From: Diadema setosum
Lineage: Eukaryota; Echinodermata; Echinoidea; Diadematoida; Diadematidae
Length of the DNA stretch: 64,000 bases
Direction: 5' to 3'
NCBI GenBank assembly: GCA_033980235.1
Contig: CM067076.1
Location: 36,199,709-36,263,708 of the forward strand
The position numbers and the translations under genes were made by a program. How positions within the stretch are numbered: position 1 is the first letter of the stretch; every line of letters starts with the position of its first letter. Positions 59,461 to 64,000 of the stretch are shown here, piece by piece. The notes beneath the pieces are model-generated. The model was given only the letters and a program-made list of their open reading frames with translations, searched no databases and had not been told where the DNA came from.

Positions 59461-60148
59461 TGTGACCTCGCATCACAAAACGAACAAAAAGTCACGCACT
59501 CTGATTTTGCGTGAGGACTGAAAATAGGTGAAATGGGTCAACCTAGCTGATCTTGACTTTTTCATATTTTTTGAAAGAGCAAGACTTCTACATTATGCTA
59601 AAATTTGGGATCATAAAATGGGCAGGAAAGTGTGTTTTTTAGCAGTTTATCTCAAACTTTTTTGGTAGAATACTGTGATTAGATGTGTCTTTAGAGTCCA
59701 ATTTTCATTTCTGAGAAACCTTGTACACACTCTTCACTTTCAACTCTAGTAACTTTTGAAAAAATAGTGCTACTGCTTTGAAAGTTGGCATTAATTATGG
59801 ACAATAGTGTGCTAATAAGGCATGCTCAATTTCACTTCAATTCGATAATCCCTTCATTGTTGTTACTCTGGTGGTTTACCCTCTATTTTTTGTCGCATTC
59901 AGCGCACAGGTAGCACGGCTTGGTAAAGATTAAGCGCTTAAATACACACTGTACTTCAGAGCCTCTTTTCTCAGTTCACACTTTTCCTGAGTGTGTGCTT
60001 TCTTTCCAATATTTATATAGGTTAGGAGAATCCATTTGAATTGAGTTATACATCATTTTAAAGCTTAGAGTCTGCTCTTTCAGAATCTGCCCTTAACTAA
60101 AAATCTATTTCTGGCGACTTTTTGTGTGTTTTGTGGTGCAGGGTCACA
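59461..60148. mobile_element. MITE with TGTGACC...CATCACAAAAC ends, copy 2
   Basis: The left end TGTGACCTCGCATCACAAAA pairs with TTTTGTGGTGCAGGGTCACA. The internal order (GCGTGAGGACTGAAAATAGG, then GAAATGGGTCAAC) is the reverse of copy 1 at 29058-29829. Confidence 0.7.
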
Positions 60149-60815
60149 TATTGTGTTTACTAGGAACAAGAATGAAGTCTGTCCAAAAATGGCTTCAATA
60201 TTAAATGTTTCTACTAAAATAGAAAAAAGCAAAACAGAAACACCTCAATACTTGGTTATGAAGACTGAGATAAAAGAAGGTGAGATGTTTCAATGAAGAC
60301 AATTATTTCTGTACTGTCTAGTTTCATGTTTGTCTTGCTTCTATTCTTTTTTATTTCTTTGTACAATAAAGTGCAAACTCTATGCTGCCATGACAATAGA
60401 TAATTATTTGGTGTACCTCACTTTCTGTTCATATAGGATAGTGTTTATGATAATGAATGTTCAGAGAAAGTTTGAATTCATTGCTTTGCCTTTATAGCTG
60501 ACAGAATTCGTCTCCTTCTGCACCAAGAGTGATTGCCAGGTTTTTAGCTCACCTGAGCCAAAGGCTGAAGTGAATTATTCCGGTCATTATTTATTGTCCA
60601 GCATGCCTTGTGTGTCATGCGTTAAGTTTTTACATTTTCATTTTCTGGAAAACCCCATGATGGGTTTTCCCAAAATATGGCAGGTAGTATCCCTAGGGTG
60701 ATGGGAACTCAATTTGTTCAGATGGGCACCATGTTACCCAGGAAAGGGTGCAAAACCCTCAAATCAAGAATGATAATAAACAAATCTTCTCAAGAGCCCA
60801 AAGTGATAGAGCTAA
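60149..60815. other. Flank, nothing recognised beyond a polyadenylation-like AATAAA at 60365
   Basis: No coding or repeat signal that I can support. Confidence 0.4.
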
Positions 60816-61760
60816 GGGTGCATTTATCAACTCCTTTTCTCGGTAGAAACAGGTTATCCAAACAGCTTTCAAGGAATTTTTACGAGTTGATAAATGCAAA
60901 GTTGTTTTGAAAGCCCTTTCGGAAAGCCTTTTACGAAAGGGTGCGTTTATCAACTCTCCTTTCTCGGCAGAAACAGGTTATCCAAACAGCTTTCAAGGAA
61001 TTTTCACGAGTTGATAAACGCAAAGCTGTTTTGAAAGCCCTTTAGGAAAGCCTTTTCGAAAGCCCGAAATTTGTGACGATCCAAACAGGTTTCCTAAACA
61101 GGTTATCAGAAACCTGTTTGTAAAAGCCTTTTGAAGTTGATAAACGCAAAGCCGTTTTGAAAGCCCTTTAGGTCGCCCTACTGCGGTTACGCAACCATGC
61201 GTTTCCAGTTTCTGAAAAGACGCGCGCCACGTAAAGTGCACACGAGCACGTGTACACAGGTGTATTGTACATACAGCTGTGTGTAATGCACGCATATGCT
61301 TGGAACAAGGAGGTGTTTCTTTCACCAACAAGGTTTGAGAAATAGAGTAACAACAGTCTCATTCCCTTCGATCACATGTCTCATGCCGCCACTCAGAAAT
61401 ATTTGAAGTATGTGCTTAACTGGAGCTGCCTCACAGATAGGAAGACAATTGATTCATGTGCCATTGTATCATGACTCGTCACTCTCAAAGGAAGATATGT
61501 CTTTATGATGGTAATTGCTTTTCGCCATCCCTTCTGAGAAAACAAGCGGCACATTAATAGTACAGGCAGTCAGGGCTTTGGAAAGGGCTCTCGAAAGGGC
61601 TATGGAAAGGGCTATGGAAAGGGCTATCAAAAGTTGATAAACGCAGCCGACAAAAACAAGCGGCATATTAATAGTACAGGGAGTGGACAGGGCTTTTGAA
61701 AGGGCTATGGAAAGGGCTTTCGAAAGTCGTTTAAACTGGGGAAAGTTGATAAACGCAGCC
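60816..61760. mobile_element. PIF/Harbinger-like non-autonomous element
   Basis: The ends GGGTGCATTTATCAACT and, inverted, GGCTGCGTTTATCAACT are flanked by TAA (60813-60815 and 61761-61763), the target duplication usual for Harbinger elements. The left terminal region is duplicated (60816-60938 and 60939-61060). The right part repeats GAAAGGGCTATG several times. No transposase. Confidence 0.75.
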
Positions 61761-61763
61761 TAA

Positions 61764-62462
61764 GTCAAATGTTTTGATTGAGTAAGTACATGTAGATCCT
61801 GATGACTGTAGTGCTGTTTCAGGTTTGTTCATGACAGATGGGGGGGGGGGACCAAATTAAGTTCCAATACATGTATTCACTCTTTCTTTTTTTTTTTTCT
61901 TTTCAAAAACTACTTGGTTAGAATTTCATCAAACTTGGTGGGTATTAATACTATGGTTGTAGAATTTTTCTAGACATGGGTGCCATGCCCTGGCTACATG
62001 AGGCACCTCAGGGGCACAATGTTCTGTTTTGTTGGGGTTTTTTTTTGGGGGGGTGGGGGGAGAAGAGTCAAATTCCCCACATGAGGGAAACTTTTCACTA
62101 TGTAGAACAAGAAGTGACAGAGCTAAGATACTGTAACATTCTGAGTAGATAAATTGGTGACAGTGGTTGCAAGTTTGTTCATTGCAGATCTGCAAGTTAT
62201 TTTTAATTTTACCGGTTATCTTTTTCTTGAAAACACAATAAGAATGTACCTGAAAAAGTGGATATTTTCACATGATTAATTTTCGCGCTTGGCTGGGTAA
62301 GATGAGTGTTGCATGTTTTTAATTTCATGGAATCAAGACATGAACTACTGAAACATAAAGCAGGCAAAAGTATTTGTGTGCTTTTACTTTTGCACTAGTT
62401 TCTGGTTGCGTAAAATGTGCTGCGAAAATTTCAACACCACAAAAATTTCCACTTTTACAGTA
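61764..62462. other. Flank, homopolymer runs only
   Basis: G10 near 61840, T/C-rich at 61880-61900 and TTTTTTTTGGGGGGG at 62038-62052. No gene recognised. Confidence 0.4.
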
Positions 62463-62647
62463 CAGTGGACTCCCATCGTAGCGAAGTCCTTGGGACCAGC
62501 AGTTTTCTTTTGTTAACGATCGAAATCTTGTTATAACCAAACATACAAAAATGATAGACGGAGGATGGATAATTTTTGCATTCTCAATTTTAGCGGCCTC
62601 AATTTTTACTTCATTCTAACCATGTTCATTACAACGGGAGTGCACTG
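62463..62647. mobile_element. 185-base pogo-like MITE, copy 2
   Basis: The ends CAGTGGACTCCCATCGTAGC and, inverted, CAGTGCACTCCCGTTGTAAT are flanked by TA on each side. Same family as 52593-52777. Confidence 0.85.
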
Positions 62648-64000
62648 TAACAGCACAAGTCTTGTATTGACTGTGAGAGTCTTCCTGTAAAATCTCACAG
62701 CAAAAACAATGTGTCACACTAAATGAAGCACTCCATACAATTCTAGTGCGCTCTCCACGTACACACATGTACCGAGCATTCTGCTCACAGACATGTCTAA
62801 CTATGCCCTAGGCCTGGGGAGCCCCTCCCAACATCCAAGCTATCACCGCAATGTTTGACTTTCTCCTTTTGAATGTCCCACATCTTTTGAGACCAAATTT
62901 GCAACAATTGGGTGCACGGTTTCAAATATAAATAGCTCAAAAACATGAATTCAATTTCAATGCAAACTTGGCTTTCAGTCAAATTTTGTAAAAGCATGAG
63001 TACTTTTGCCTTTTTGATAAAATCATTTAATATATGTAATATTTTCATGCTTGGAAGTTACATCAACAAATTCCATTAAAGAAAATGCAGTAAAAAACAA
63101 TAAAAAACAAAGAAATACACTGCATAAGAAGTGAAATAATAAAATACATTGTACTTAAGAAAAAAACTTGATGGCACAAGTTTTTCAGTCACTTTATTTG
63201 CCAAGAACACTGGAACGAATATGTACACGAAACATATACCTTTTGGAGCTTTTATTTATTGGTAGCAAAAAGTCAGACTTCAGGCATACATTATGCAGAA
63301 ATTGAATATGTGGCTAGTCAAAGTTCAAGATGTCACCTAAAAGTAACAATCATAGTCAAGCATCTGTCATTTAACTGTCAGATACACTCAAAGTTGTATT
63401 TCTCTGTTGCTTCTATGACTTCATTCCAAACAACCAGTGCAAGGAGAAGTTTACTACAAGTTATCTGAAAGGATTAGACATGTGAACATGAAGTTCATAC
63501 TGAAGTGTGTATGATTTACATTTAGGGTTATATTACACAAATTAAGCTTGATTTGCTGATCATTCCTAGTTCACAAAGCATCATTGAACTGTGATCATAG
63601 TTTGCAGTCCCTTTTGTACATCAACAGCTTCATGAAATAAAGAAAATCCAGTATGGTTTAATTGTGCATTGGCTTTGTTGTACAGTACATACATTGGATA
63701 GCAATAGCACATCGAAACAAATGTAAAATAACACAGATTCATGCCTTTGAATACATCTTTATTGGCATTAATTAATCCCTAAATTTTATTTAAAGGGTTG
63801 TTTGCATGCAAAATCCTTTGCATCTGATTCTACTTGTCTTCCAGTAACAGGAACTACAAAGCATAACCATTATCACAATTAAGTACTGTTGTTTACTGTG
63901 CCTATAAATTTATAGAAATATACATATGAACACATAATACTGAAACATCTTTTTGAATGCAATTTTATGTATTCTTAACACTTGCAATTACAATGTGAAC
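62648..64000. other. Right end of window, nothing recognised
   Basis: AT-rich, with several AATAAA/TTTATT words. It may hold the 3' UTR of a gene beyond the window, but no coding exon can be supported. Confidence 0.4.

Overview
This is animal nuclear DNA. Genes are split by GT-AG introns, simple repeats are abundant, and transposon remnants lie everywhere. There are no operons and no bacterial signals. The repeat content (foldback elements with tandem-repeat arms, CR1-like LINEs, hAT, Tc1/pogo and Harbinger-like MITEs) together with the NudC sequence suits a marine invertebrate deuterostome. A sea urchin or other echinoderm is my best guess, because foldback 'TU' elements were first described there, but the window alone does not prove it.

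Two protein-coding genes can be rebuilt exon by exon, and they face away from each other. On the minus strand, 8750 to 890, a five-exon gene encodes a 257-residue Myb/SANT-like DNA-binding protein whose start codon is the last triplet of its exon. On the plus strand, 34093 to 56610, a nine-exon gene encodes a complete 332-residue NudC, the dynein-pathway co-chaperone with a CS domain. All splice phases agree in both.

Between the two promoters and inside NudC intron 1 (15.2 kb) lie four large inverted-repeat units, nearly end to end from 17.46 to 47.53 kb. The first, called FB-A here (17456-34017), is a 16.6-kb foldback-type element. Its arms carry arrays of a 223-bp satellite. It is bounded by an 11/12-bp direct repeat and ends only 75 bp before the NudC start codon. 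A 1.6-kb hAT-like element sits in its left arm, and the right arm keeps the matching empty site. FB-B (34349-38828) has arms built of about 17-bp repeats and a core holding a decayed satellite of about 200 bp. FB-C (39368-42525) has arms built of about 46-bp repeats. Unit D (42530-47532) has short palindromic ends and contains a decayed CR1-like LINE.

Region by region: 0-11.4 kb Myb-like gene with MITEs in its introns and flank; 11.4-17.4 kb intergenic, with a cluster of repeated CTTGTCGG boxes; 17.4-34.0 kb FB-A; 34.0-34.2 kb NudC exon 1; 34.3-47.5 kb FB-B, FB-C and D inside intron 1; 47.5-56.6 kb the rest of NudC; 56.6-64 kb NudC 3' UTR and repeat-bearing flank.
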